A DNA stretch of 64,000 nt, from NCBI RefSeq assembly GCF_028869115.1, contig NZ_CP079800.1, positions 2,356,001 through 2,420,000 of the forward strand. Reading direction: 5' to 3'. The number at the start of each line of letters is the position of its first letter. Within the stretch, counting starts at the first letter, position 1. Positions 37,116 to 44,219 of this stretch are shown piece after piece. The notes beneath the pieces were generated by a model. That model made no database searches, had not been told where the DNA came from, and saw only the letters and a program-made list of their open reading frames with translations. A program made the translations under genes and the position numbers. Source of the stretch: Pseudemcibacter aquimaris (GTDB lineage: Bacteria > Pseudomonadota > Alphaproteobacteria > Sphingomonadales > Emcibacteraceae).

Positions 37116-38051
37116 ATGCAAGTTGGACATCCAACAATTAAACAGCTCAAATATCTTCAAACGGTTATTGAATTAAAAAGTTTTCGTCAGGCGGCGCTTT
37201 CATTAAATGTGTCACAACCGACCGTAACAGCACAAATTGCGGCACTCGAAGAAAATCTTGGCCTAACTTTACTTGAACGTTCAAGAACGGGCGCGCTTCC
37301 GACGGCTGCGGCGCGTTCCATGCTGCCACACATTGAATTAATGCTAGATGAAGTTAAAGCAATTCGGGATGTTGCCAGATTTTCACTTGATAGCGGTGCC
37401 GGCATTCACCGACTTGGTGTTCCACCAACGCTCGGGCCATATATATTGCCAGATATTATTCCAGGTATTCACAAAACATATCCGGATCTTCGTCTTTTTG
37501 TCCGTGAAGATTCGCCAAGGGAAATTGAAAATGGGTTACTAGATGGCCAATTCGATCTTATTTTTACAACCTTGCCATTGGATGTGACCGGGTTAACTGT
37601 TGAGCCGCTTTTTGGTGAACCCTTTAGATTATGTGTTGCACCCGACCATGAATTGGCAAAACAAAGCACCGTAAATGCAAACGACATTACCGATCAACGG
37701 CTGCTCGCCATTGAAGAACGTCATAGGCTATTTGAACAGATGCAGGGCCTAGCGAATAAATACGGTGCCCGTATCTTACGAGATTACGAAGGAACCAGCC
37801 TTGATACCGTAAGACAAATGGTTGGAACCGGAATTGGTATTGCATTTTTGCCTTCACTTTATGTGCGTTCGGAAATTGAACCAAGAAAAGACGTAGCCGT
37901 ACTTGAACTTGAAGATACACCAACAGACAGAGAAGTCGTTCTCGCTTGGCGCCCAAGTGCCCCGCAACGTCATCTCTATAAAGAGCTCGCTGCCTTCATT
38001 CGGTCATTATGCGCCAAGAGATTGAAAAATTATTTACATGTAGATTTATGA
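37116..38051 (+). CDS. LysR family regulator, OxyR-like without redox cysteines
   Basis: 311-aa LysR-type activator. The HTH is 'SFRQAALSLNVSQPTVTAQIAALE' (about residues 22-45), followed by the linker 'LLERSRTGALPTAAARSMLPH'. The effector domain resembles OxyR ('GVPPTLGPYILPDIIPGIHKTYPDL', quoted in part). In OxyR the peroxide-sensing cysteines fall in the stretch aligned with 'LLAIEERHRLFEQMQGLANKYGA'; here they are arginine and alanine, so thiol sensing is ruled out and a small-molecule ligand is likely. It lies between the divergent sulP and the carbonic anhydrase gene, each preceded by the same operator-like element. Confidence 0.9.
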   Translation: MQVGHPTIKQLKYLQTVIELKSFRQAALSLNVSQPTVTAQIAALEENLGLTLLERSRTGALPTAAARSMLPHIELMLDEVKAIRDVARFSLDSGAGIHRLGVPPTLGPYILPDIIPGIHKTYPDLRLFVREDSPREIENGLLDGQFDLIFTTLPLDVTGLTVEPLFGEPFRLCVAPDHELAKQSTVNANDITDQRLLAIEERHRLFEQMQGLANKYGARILRDYEGTSLDTVRQMVGTGIGIAFLPSLYVRSEIEPRKDVAVLELEDTPTDREVVLAWRPSAPQRHLYKELAAFIRSLCAKRLKNYLHVDL

Positions 38052-38054
38052 GAA

Positions 38055-38109
38055 TAAGGTGATAGATAAAAACTATTGCAAATTCGGAAAAATATCAAAT
38101 TGTTTTATC
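38055..38109 (+). promoter_or_regulatory. LysR operator/promoter element, copy facing carbonic anhydrase
   Basis: The second copy of the 53-bp element (48/53 identity to the inverted copy at 37037-37091), about 65 bp upstream of the carbonic anhydrase ATG and starting 4 bp after the lysR stop. ATAG-ATAAAAA-CTAT is conserved, as is the AAATTCGGAAAAATA block between the half-sites. The first ATAG-N7-CTAT is intact; the distal half-site is weaker than in the sulP copy. Confidence 0.8.
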
Positions 38110-38175
38110 ATATCGATGCACCTATATACATATTGAATTCATTAAAAACATTCATTTGTAACGAAAGGAAACGCA

Positions 38176-38649
38176 ATGGCGATTACAGAAACTGAATTAG
38201 AACAAGCACGTGTCGCATGGGGTGATGCGCTTGTTGCAATCTCAAAAGCTTATGAAAACGGTGGCATTGACGAAGCACGCGGTGTTGCTGAAAATGTACT
38301 TGATACAGCATATGGCTACAACATGGGTCCGGTACTATTTAAACCAACACTTGCAAGCGGTGACAAAACATTCCGTCCAACTAAAGAAGGCGCACTTGCC
38401 TATTTCGTTGGTCACGATGACAATTTCCCACTTGATGGCGGTTTCGGTCTTAAAGGCTGGCGCGAATGTGAATCAGTCACATCAGCAAGCTTCATCGAAG
38501 GCGATGTTGCCATGTGGATGGGCTGGATTTCATTAACGGATAAAGACGGCAATGTAACCACAGTTGATAAAAGCTGGGGTTATAAAAAAGATGAAAACGG
38601 AACACTACGCATCGTACATCACCATTCATCACTACCATATCAGCCATAA
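38176..38649 (+). CDS. iota-class carbonic anhydrase-like protein (COG4337, CaMKII-AD/NTF2 fold)
   Basis: 157-aa protein with the NTF2-like fold of the iota carbonic anhydrases, which interconvert CO2 and bicarbonate. The C-terminal HHHSS motif of this class is at residues 148-152 ('RIVHHHSSLPYQP'). Other family landmarks are 'VLDTAYGYNMGPVLFKPTL', 'GALAYFVGHD', 'DGGFGLKGW' and 'TVDKSWGYKKDENG'. There is no signal peptide, so it is cytoplasmic, whereas several described bacterial forms are secreted. AAAGGAAACGC precedes the ATG and a strong terminator follows. Pairing with a SulP transporter and a shared operator suggests conversion of imported bicarbonate. The enzyme class is recognised from motifs, so activity is an inference. 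Confidence 0.8.
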   Translation: MAITETELEQARVAWGDALVAISKAYENGGIDEARGVAENVLDTAYGYNMGPVLFKPTLASGDKTFRPTKEGALAYFVGHDDNFPLDGGFGLKGWRECESVTSASFIEGDVAMWMGWISLTDKDGNVTTVDKSWGYKKDENGTLRIVHHHSSLPYQP

Positions 38650-38674
38650 TTTATATTATTTTATAATTACAATC

Positions 38675-38703
38675 AAAGGCCCCATTCTGGGGCCTTTTTT
38701 ATT
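38675..38703 (+). terminator. Rho-independent terminator after carbonic anhydrase
   Basis: Perfect stem AAAGGCCCCA/TGGGGCCTTT with a 3-nt loop, ending in a T run. It can act in both directions and also ends the convergent serine hydrolase transcript. Confidence 0.92.
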
Positions 38704-38709
38704 TATCCT

Positions 38710-39807
38710 TCATTCTGTGTAAAATTCTTCAACAATACTCAATGCAGTACCGATTAATTTCTCATATGACATACCATTATTACTAAGCAGAATTATTGTT
38801 CGTTTACCTTTTGGAATTCTGACCATCAAAGATGCATAGCCTTCTACTTCGCCGTGAGCAATCATCAACTCAACGACTTTTTTTTGCGAAATAGAAATTT
38901 CGGCTACATCCCAAACAGCACGGGTATTACTATTAAATAAAAAAGCTTTGCTTTCCTTGCTCAATATATTGTTACCATATAAAGCCTGATCCCATTTTAA
39001 TAGATCACTTACATTAGAATACATAGAGCCACTGGCCCTGAATAATGCAAGATTAACATTACCACCTAAACAATATTCCCCATTAATGGGGGGACAGAAC
39101 GAATATCGACCCTTAACAGGTTTATATGCATGGGCAAGCATAGATAAGACTTGGCCAGGATAATATATATCGCTATTTATCATATTTAATGGCTGTAAAA
39201 TCCTTTCATTCAATGCCTCTCCAAATTCTTGCCCTGTTATTGCTTCGATAATAGCGCCTAAAATATAATAATTTGCGCTTGAGTAATGCCTCCCACTATC
39301 AGTTTTTATTTCAAGCGGCATGGCTGCAATTAATGATAAAAATTCACTTTTACTAATTGATGCTCTCGATTTTTCCTTAGACCATCCAGGAATTTTAAAT
39401 TGCCGTGATATACCGGATCTGTGGGTCAAGAGTTGCTTGATAGTAACTGTTTTTGCATACGGCGCTGAGTATTCTGGAAGGTATGTACTAATAACATCAT
39501 CTAAATCTATTCGTTCTTCTTCTACAAGCATCATAATTAATGCAGCAGTAAAAGTTTTAGATAACGTAGCTATATGATAACGCGTATCTATATCGTTTGG
39601 CACTCCCCACTCAATAACAGCAAATCCGTATCCCTTTTGATGCACTAGTTGGCCGTTATCTGATACAAGAGCAGTTCCTTTAAACCCATTTTCTTTAAAT
39701 ATTTGATCCAACTCTTGTACTATTGCTGTTTCCTGTGCCTTAGCCCCAAGTGACATCAAAGATAGAACACAAGAACCCATAATCATTAAAAACCTTGATA
39801 TTTTCAT
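38710..39807 (-). CDS. exported beta-lactamase-like serine hydrolase with altered catalytic motif
   Basis: 365-aa member of the class C beta-lactamase/penicillin-binding esterase fold, exported by a signal peptide (LMIMGSCVLSLMSLGAKAQ). In active relatives the nucleophile serine starts an SxxK motif. Here the aligned residues read T81-L-S-K84 in 'YHIATLSKTFTA', so the nucleophile position is threonine. The second motif, normally YxN, reads Y175-S-S. 'LLTHRSGIS' and a C-terminal 'HGEVEGYASL' are retained. It may be a weak hydrolase or a binding protein. AAGGAGAG precedes the start. It is divergent from an AraC-type membrane regulator that may control it. Confidence 0.83.
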   Translation of the reverse strand: MKISRFLMIMGSCVLSLMSLGAKAQETAIVQELDQIFKENGFKGTALVSDNGQLVHQKGYGFAVIEWGVPNDIDTRYHIATLSKTFTAALIMMLVEEERIDLDDVISTYLPEYSAPYAKTVTIKQLLTHRSGISRQFKIPGWSKEKSRASISKSEFLSLIAAMPLEIKTDSGRHYSSANYYILGAIIEAITGQEFGEALNERILQPLNMINSDIYYPGQVLSMLAHAYKPVKGRYSFCPPINGEYCLGGNVNLALFRASGSMYSNVSDLLKWDQALYGNNILSKESKAFLFNSNTRAVWDVAEISISQKKVVELMIAHGEVEGYASLMVRIPKGKRTIILLSNNGMSYEKLIGTALSIVEEFYTE

Positions 39808-39929
39808 AAAACTCTCCTTTTGGTTCTCCTCCTAAGAGAGTTCGTAAATAAAGTCGTCCGAAAACGCGTTTTTGGTCGCTTTTTATTTCTTTCTGGTAGA
39901 AAACAGCACGTTAAATTATAATTTTTCTT

Positions 39930-40985
39930 ATGAATAACATGCTATTAAATTTTAATATGATCGTCTCCTTCCTGTGCTTGTTAATGTCGATACATTTAAT
40001 TTTATTACGATCTATTTATAGGCTCCCAGTACTTTTATTAGCAGGATGCTTTTTGACCATGGCATTACAAGCCTTGTTTTTGGATCTATCCGTTTCAAAA
40101 GGACACGAAAGTTTTTCGGCAACACTTAAACCAGTAATGCCATTATTGTTTGCACCTCTATCATTTTTATTGTTTCAATGTGCTAGAAAAGTACATTTTA
40201 AATTAAGCCCCATTCATATTTTACACGCGCTTCCTGCTATTACAGTTTTCACGCTAATGCTGACACGGTACTTTATCAATATTATCGATATTGTTATTTT
40301 AGCAACGTTAATGGGGTATGCTGTTGCGCTTTCGTTTTTAACCTTTAACGGAAAAATTCAATTCCACTTTAATTTTAAGAATAACAATAATCAAAACGCC
40401 ATTTTTACATGGCTTATCATATTTACTGGATATGCATGGTTCAGCTTTGCGAGTGACGTATTAATTTACATTGAAATCAGTAACGGCGCGGGCATAGTTC
40501 ACTCCACCTCACTATTTATCACAATTATTTTTAAACTAGCATTGGTTAGCTTTGCCTTTATATTCGCTCTTCAAAAATCGCCCTATTTTGATTGGCTTTA
40601 TGAGACTAGAGAGTCAAAGCAAACTCATGAGCTCCCATATGATAAAAAACGCGAGTATGCGTTCATCATTAATGAGTTTGAAGCCATATTGAAAAACCCC
40701 AAAATTTATACTGATGAGGTATTTTCTCTGAAAGCAATGGCAGATAAGATCGGCGTACCAGCACGTCTCTTTTCTAACGCTATCAATCATAAATTTAGTG
40801 AGAGTTATTCCAAACACATGAACCACAGGCGAGTCTGCTTTGCAGAAACCCTCTTGAAAGAAAATCCAGAATTAAACATGACTAATATCATGTTTGATGC
40901 TGGTTTTCGCACTAAATCCAGTTTTAATAAAGAATTCAAAGCAATAACAGGTATGACGCCCACAGAGTACCGAAACTCGCTATAG
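39930..40985 (+). CDS. membrane-anchored AraC family regulator
   Basis: 351-aa protein: about seven hydrophobic segments in residues 1-225 (such as 'MIVSFLCLLMSIHLILL', 'LLLAGCFLTMALQALFL' and 'IIFTGYAWFSFASDVLIY') and a C-terminal AraC DNA-binding domain with two HTHs ('SLKAMADKIGVPARLFSNAIN' in part, and 'MTNIMFDAGFRTKSSFNKEFK' in part) ending 'ITGMTPTEYRNSL'. Membrane-bound AraC regulators usually sense an outside signal. It is divergent from the serine hydrolase gene. The ribosome site is weak; another Met at residue 4 or 10 is possible. It is more AT-rich than the core genes. Confidence 0.85.
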   Translation: MNNMLLNFNMIVSFLCLLMSIHLILLRSIYRLPVLLLAGCFLTMALQALFLDLSVSKGHESFSATLKPVMPLLFAPLSFLLFQCARKVHFKLSPIHILHALPAITVFTLMLTRYFINIIDIVILATLMGYAVALSFLTFNGKIQFHFNFKNNNNQNAIFTWLIIFTGYAWFSFASDVLIYIEISNGAGIVHSTSLFITIIFKLALVSFAFIFALQKSPYFDWLYETRESKQTHELPYDKKREYAFIINEFEAILKNPKIYTDEVFSLKAMADKIGVPARLFSNAINHKFSESYSKHMNHRRVCFAETLLKENPELNMTNIMFDAGFRTKSSFNKEFKAITGMTPTEYRNSL

Positions 40986-41051
40986 ATTACTTAATCTTTT
41001 ATCGTAATACTGATTTTAATTTTCTGTCGCATTTTTCCGAAAATTGGTCAG

Positions 41052-42635
41052 CTAAAATTCTCTATGTTTTGGTTTATTTCTCTTTTCATCATCAACCGCA
41101 CTCACACTGCATACCCAGATACAACACAAAACTATCACTACTCCTAATCCTTGTAACAAGGATAAAGTCTCACCGAGAACAATCCACCCCAGAAAAACAG
41201 CTGTTATAGGACTAAGAAAACCAAAGCTCGTAACAGTTGATGGGCCAAGACGTTCAATACCCCGGAACCACAAATAATAAGTCAATGCGGCACCGATCAA
41301 TCCTAACCACACAATTCCAATTATATTAACCATGGATAATTCAGGAAGTGGCGGTTCAAATATCATCGATAATGGTACGAGTAAAATACCACCAGCTGTT
41401 AACTGCCAGGCTGTGAAAGTAAATGTTGAAACAGGTGGTTTCCACTTACGCGTCAACACGACCCCACCTGCCATGGAAAAAGCACCAATAAGTGCCGCAA
41501 AAATACCTACAACATCTAACTTAGCATTCGGACTAATTACCAGTAATGCGATCCCGCCTATTCCCGTTACAGCAGATAAAACAGCTGATAATTTCAGTTT
41601 GCTCTCTAATACAAAATAAGAAAGCACCAAAACGATAAGCGGTTGCACGGCCCCTAAAGTTGCCGCAATACCGCCTGGCAACCGATAGGCAGCAATAAAT
41701 AATGCGGCCCAAAATAAAGAGAAATTCAATAGCCCAAGTAACAATATTTTCCCTATCCATGGTGTATTAGGCAACTCTCTGGATATTAAAATTAATAATA
41801 ATCCCGCCGGTAAAGCACGAAGCATAGATATTGTTAACGGATAGGCGTCGTCAGTTGAGAGCATTTCGTACGCTTTTGTTAAACGATCTGTGATACTCAT
41901 GCTGGCAATAATGTCACCACCACGGCGATTTTGATCGCTTTCCAAAGATTGATGAGCGCAACTAATAAATTGCTTTTTATCGCTCCAGATAGTTTCCTTG
42001 AGTGCCGCCAAATCGTGAAGGTGGCGGATCATTGTGGGATCATCTTTATCTGAAGACCTGTCTCGAACAACTACTCGCCATGTTAATGCGCTCACTTTGT
42101 CAGAGGCTGTTTCAATAGGTGAGATGCAAGTTATTTGTGTTTCTGGATCGTCACCCGATAATTCGGACACGATAGATCGTACATCCCGCTTTACAAGTGG
42201 TAACCTATGTTCAGAAAATGTCATTTCTAGTTGTAGGTACGGGCGCAAGAACTCTTGTTCAAAACTCATGTCATATTGGACTGGAGCTTTGAAGAAACGA
42301 TGGCTGTCACCACGCTGAACCTGCCCATCTTCAATTCTAAAGCGTGGGTCAGATATGATATGCGAGATGACAGATTTTCTAAACGAACGCCTGCCACCAA
42401 CAGATACTTGATCCGGTGAGTATAAAATGAAGTCCAAGTCTTCTGAGAAGCGTTTTATTAAACCAAAACCTTTTGACAGACTGGTTCCGCCAGAGAAAAT
42501 GGTGCCAACGCCACGATCATTTTCAAAACTGCCAATCGATTTAAGTAGCTGTACAGCATACCAATCTTTTTCAATGAACGCAGGATCGATACCTGTTTCA
42601 GCAGCAGCTTCAAGAATAAGGTCACGATTAAGCAT
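41052..42635 (-). CDS. abiEii: fusion: C-truncated AbiEii nucleotidyltransferase toxin joined to N-truncated EamA transporter
   Basis: One open frame of 527 aa made from two unrelated genes. Residues 1 to about 262 are an AbiEii-type nucleotidyltransferase ('IFSGGTSLSKGFGLIKRFSEDLDFIL', in part, with the GGTSL and SEDLDF catalytic motifs). From 'YPLTISMLRALPAGLLLILISREL' onward (about residue 265; DNA about 41845) it is an EamA drug/metabolite transporter with nine helices; the usual first helix is missing. The toxin also lacks its last 40 or so residues. The start at 42635 overlaps the antitoxin stop by 8 bp (ATGCTTAA), which fixes it against an ATG at 42671. The junction marks the left edge of the mobile region. 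The fusion is probably a deletion product; whether the toxin half still works is unknown. Confidence 0.85.
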   Translation of the reverse strand: MLNRDLILEAAAETGIDPAFIEKDWYAVQLLKSIGSFENDRGVGTIFSGGTSLSKGFGLIKRFSEDLDFILYSPDQVSVGGRRSFRKSVISHIISDPRFRIEDGQVQRGDSHRFFKAPVQYDMSFEQEFLRPYLQLEMTFSEHRLPLVKRDVRSIVSELSGDDPETQITCISPIETASDKVSALTWRVVVRDRSSDKDDPTMIRHLHDLAALKETIWSDKKQFISCAHQSLESDQNRRGGDIIASMSITDRLTKAYEMLSTDDAYPLTISMLRALPAGLLLILISRELPNTPWIGKILLLGLLNFSLFWAALFIAAYRLPGGIAATLGAVQPLIVLVLSYFVLESKLKLSAVLSAVTGIGGIALLVISPNAKLDVVGIFAALIGAFSMAGGVVLTRKWKPPVSTFTFTAWQLTAGGILLVPLSMIFEPPLPELSMVNIIGIVWLGLIGAALTYYLWFRGIERLGPSTVTSFGFLSPITAVFLGWIVLGETLSLLQGLGVVIVLCCIWVCSVSAVDDEKRNKPKHREF

Positions 42636-43041
42636 ATTGTTCAAAGGATACGTACTTTCCATTATAACCAATCTTACGAGAAATACGCCCTTTAACTCCG
42701 ATCACACGCCCCGTTGGAACTTGCGTTGATTTTCCTTCATTGTAAAACTTTTGTGCCTTTGACGGCATAATCTTAATGCCCAGTTTATTCAGGGCTTCTT
42801 GAGCTAACTCTGGCAAAGGCTTTTCAGGTATTGTTGCCCCGCTGAGTGCAGATTGTTTAGCACGTGCATATACGCCATAGCCAATATTAATCAATAAGCC
42901 TTTTTGTACCAACTGTCGTAGAATACGACCAACTTGGTCATAGCCCCCAATGTCTTCAAAATCTTGGCGCACAAACACGCTTAACGCACTACGTTTAACG
43001 CGATAAGTGATTTTTCCTTCTAATGTGTTTTTAATCGCCAT
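42628..43041 (-). CDS. abiEi: AbiEi-type antitoxin (DUF6088)
   Basis: 137-aa antitoxin and autorepressor of the AbiE type IV toxin-antitoxin class. An N-terminal winged helix ('FVRQDFEDIGGYDQVGRILRQLVQKGLL', quoted in part) binds promoter repeats; the C-terminal part ('IKIMPSKAQKFYNEGKSTQVPTG', in part) antagonises the toxin. AAGGATTAGCT precedes the start. It is translationally coupled to the toxin fusion by an 8-bp overlap. Two identical 17-bp repeats lie directly upstream (43051-43090). Confidence 0.87.
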   Translation of the reverse strand: MAIKNTLEGKITYRVKRSALSVFVRQDFEDIGGYDQVGRILRQLVQKGLLINIGYGVYARAKQSALSGATIPEKPLPELAQEALNKLGIKIMPSKAQKFYNEGKSTQVPTGRVIGVKGRISRKIGYNGKYVSFEQYA

Positions 43042-43050
43042 AGCTAATCC

Positions 43051-43090
43051 TTACAAATATACGACATCTATAATTACAAATATACGACAT
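43051..43090 (-). promoter_or_regulatory. direct repeats in the abiE promoter
   Basis: TTACAAATATACGACAT occurs twice exactly (43051-43067 and 43074-43090), period 23 bp. The proximal copy is 10 bp upstream of the abiEi start. AbiEi proteins repress by binding paired repeats of about this spacing, so these are candidate autoregulatory operators. Confidence 0.7.
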
Positions 43091-43207
43091 TTTCATTTAA
43101 TTTTCAAGCCCTTTAATCATTGTATCATAGTAACTTATATATATGATTAATAATATTTGAGTGCAAGTAACTGACATTTATGAGTTTAGTTTCCGAGAGT
43201 AATTTCA

Positions 43208-43272
43208 TGAAATACACTTACAATCCATGAAAAACACTTATATTTCAGCCATTTTGTGAAAAACGCTTACAA
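43208..43272. repeat. three imperfect direct repeats, TGAAAxACxCTTAyA
   Basis: Copies at 43208-43223, 43228-43243 and 43257-43272 differ at two or three positions. They lie in a roughly 300-bp gene-free stretch (43042-43340) between the AbiE unit and the XRE gene, next to an AT-rich segment with several AACGCAT/GCGCA words. They could be regulator sites or iteron-like repeats; the function is unknown. No gene is seen in this stretch. Confidence 0.5.
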
Positions 43273-43340
43273 ATATGCATTATAACGCATTTATTGGCGC
43301 AATTTATGCGCTTTAACGCATGTCAGGGTTTGAACCCAGA

Positions 43341-43658
43341 TTACTGTTTCTTTGCCACCCGCTTCTTGGGAACGGTAAGGCCTATATCCTGTAATTTTCG
43401 TCCCAGCGTATCATCCTTAGCCAAAAGCAATAGATCATCTTCTAAGTTGAGGCAAAACAATACACTGGCATACGCGCCAAATGTCACACCGCTGTCACCA
43501 TTTTCAATTTTACGCAGCGTTGTGCGCGTCATTCCAGCGCGCTCCGCCAACATACTTGCTGTGATTTTGCGGCGCAGGCGGGCCAGCTTAATATTTTCAC
43601 CAACGCGCGGTAATAACGCTTCAAGTGTTGGTGATAACACTGCCGTTCTTCTGCCCAT
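43341..43658 (-). CDS. XRE family (HipB-like) regulator without a HipA partner
   Basis: 105-aa helix-turn-helix protein of the XRE group ('NIKLARLRRKITASMLAERAGMTRTTLRKIENGDSGVTF', domain around residues 20-57, given here as a landmark in parts: ITASMLAERAG and TTLRKIENGD). The C-terminal 'TLGRKLQDIGLTVPKKR' is typical of the HipB proteins that pair with HipA kinases in alphaproteobacteria, but no hipA follows; the DNA downstream is the AbiE unit. GAGGG lies 7 bp upstream of the chosen ATG 43658, better than the ATG at 43691. Probably an orphan left after rearrangement. Confidence 0.8.
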   Translation of the reverse strand: MGRRTAVLSPTLEALLPRVGENIKLARLRRKITASMLAERAGMTRTTLRKIENGDSGVTFGAYASVLFCLNLEDDLLLLAKDDTLGRKLQDIGLTVPKKRVAKKQ

Positions 43659-43753
43659 CAGCTTGCCCTCAATAGTCATTAAAATGTCCAAATATACCGC
43701 TTAATGTAAACTATTATATACATTAACCCGCTTAACGATAAAAATAAGATACG

Positions 43754-43936
43754 TTATCTTTTGGCATTGAAGCCTGCCTCATACGCCTCCTGCAAAGCCT
43801 CTTTCAAAGACCAGACGGCCACATCGTGAAAATCAAGGCTGTCGCTGTTGCGGGCTTCCAGCGTTTCAAGGCTCAAATGCTTCTTGGCGATTTCCGTTAA
43901 AAGCTGATCGATTTGTTGTTGGGTGGCTTTAGGCAT
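43754..43936 (-). CDS. DUF6900 family small protein
   Basis: 60-aa protein of the DUF6900 family ('QQIDQLLTEIAKKHL', 'LETLEARNSDSLDFHDVAVW', 'LKEALQEAYEAGF'), common on alphaproteobacterial plasmids and integrated elements; function unknown. ATG 43936 follows AAGGAGGGTG; an in-frame upstream Met at 43987 would be inside the preceding gene. The start overlaps the end of that gene by 8 bp, so the two are coupled. Confidence 0.82.
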   Translation of the reverse strand: MPKATQQQIDQLLTEIAKKHLSLETLEARNSDSLDFHDVAVWSLKEALQEAYEAGFNAKR

Positions 43937-44147
43937 ATTCACCCTCCTTGAAAACACGGTCGGTGATATGTTGTAGGTCTCTGGCAATGTCTGCTAAAAA
44001 CCCTGCGTCGCCCCAGCGTATGTCATCAGGGTTGGTTTCAAAATGATCGGCGCTTGCCGCTTGCAGGCGCTCCAGCATCTCGTCAATGTGGGCTTTGTGT
44101 TCGATAAAGGCGTCCAGCGCGGTTCTTTTTTCCTGTGTGTTTGTCAT
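43929..44147 (-). CDS. small hypothetical protein upstream of DUF6900
   Basis: 72-aa acidic, helical protein ('RTALDAFIEHKAHIDEMLERL', in part; 'DDIRWGDAGFLADIARDLQHI'). It is translated from ATG 44147 behind GGAGACAAACC and overlaps the DUF6900 gene by 8 bp. No family recognised. A 36-bp motif immediately upstream (44171-44206) recurs before a prophage gene at 60 kb. Confidence 0.7.
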   Translation of the reverse strand: MTNTQEKRTALDAFIEHKAHIDEMLERLQAASADHFETNPDDIRWGDAGFLADIARDLQHITDRVFKEGEYA

Positions 44148-44170
44148 TGGTTTGTCTCCTTTGTTGGTAG

Positions 44171-44206
44171 CAGTAACGCTTCATTCTCGGAAGCTATCAA
44201 GTCAAT
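44171..44206 (-). promoter_or_regulatory. promoter-like motif shared with 60077-60112
   Basis: On the minus strand: TTGACTTGATA, about 11 bp, then GAATGAAGCGTTACTG, ending 23 bp before the start of the 72-aa gene. It matches the element upstream of the gene starting at 60038 at 29 of 36 positions, with the 16-nt block CAGTAACGCTTCATTC identical. A -35-like TTGACT is present, but no clear -10. Confidence 0.6.
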
Positions 44207-44219
44207 TGATGATCTTTCC

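Noticed and set aside
43041-43340. A hipA toxin gene next to the HipB-like XRE protein
   Set aside because: No open frame of the needed size or similarity exists in this gap on either strand.
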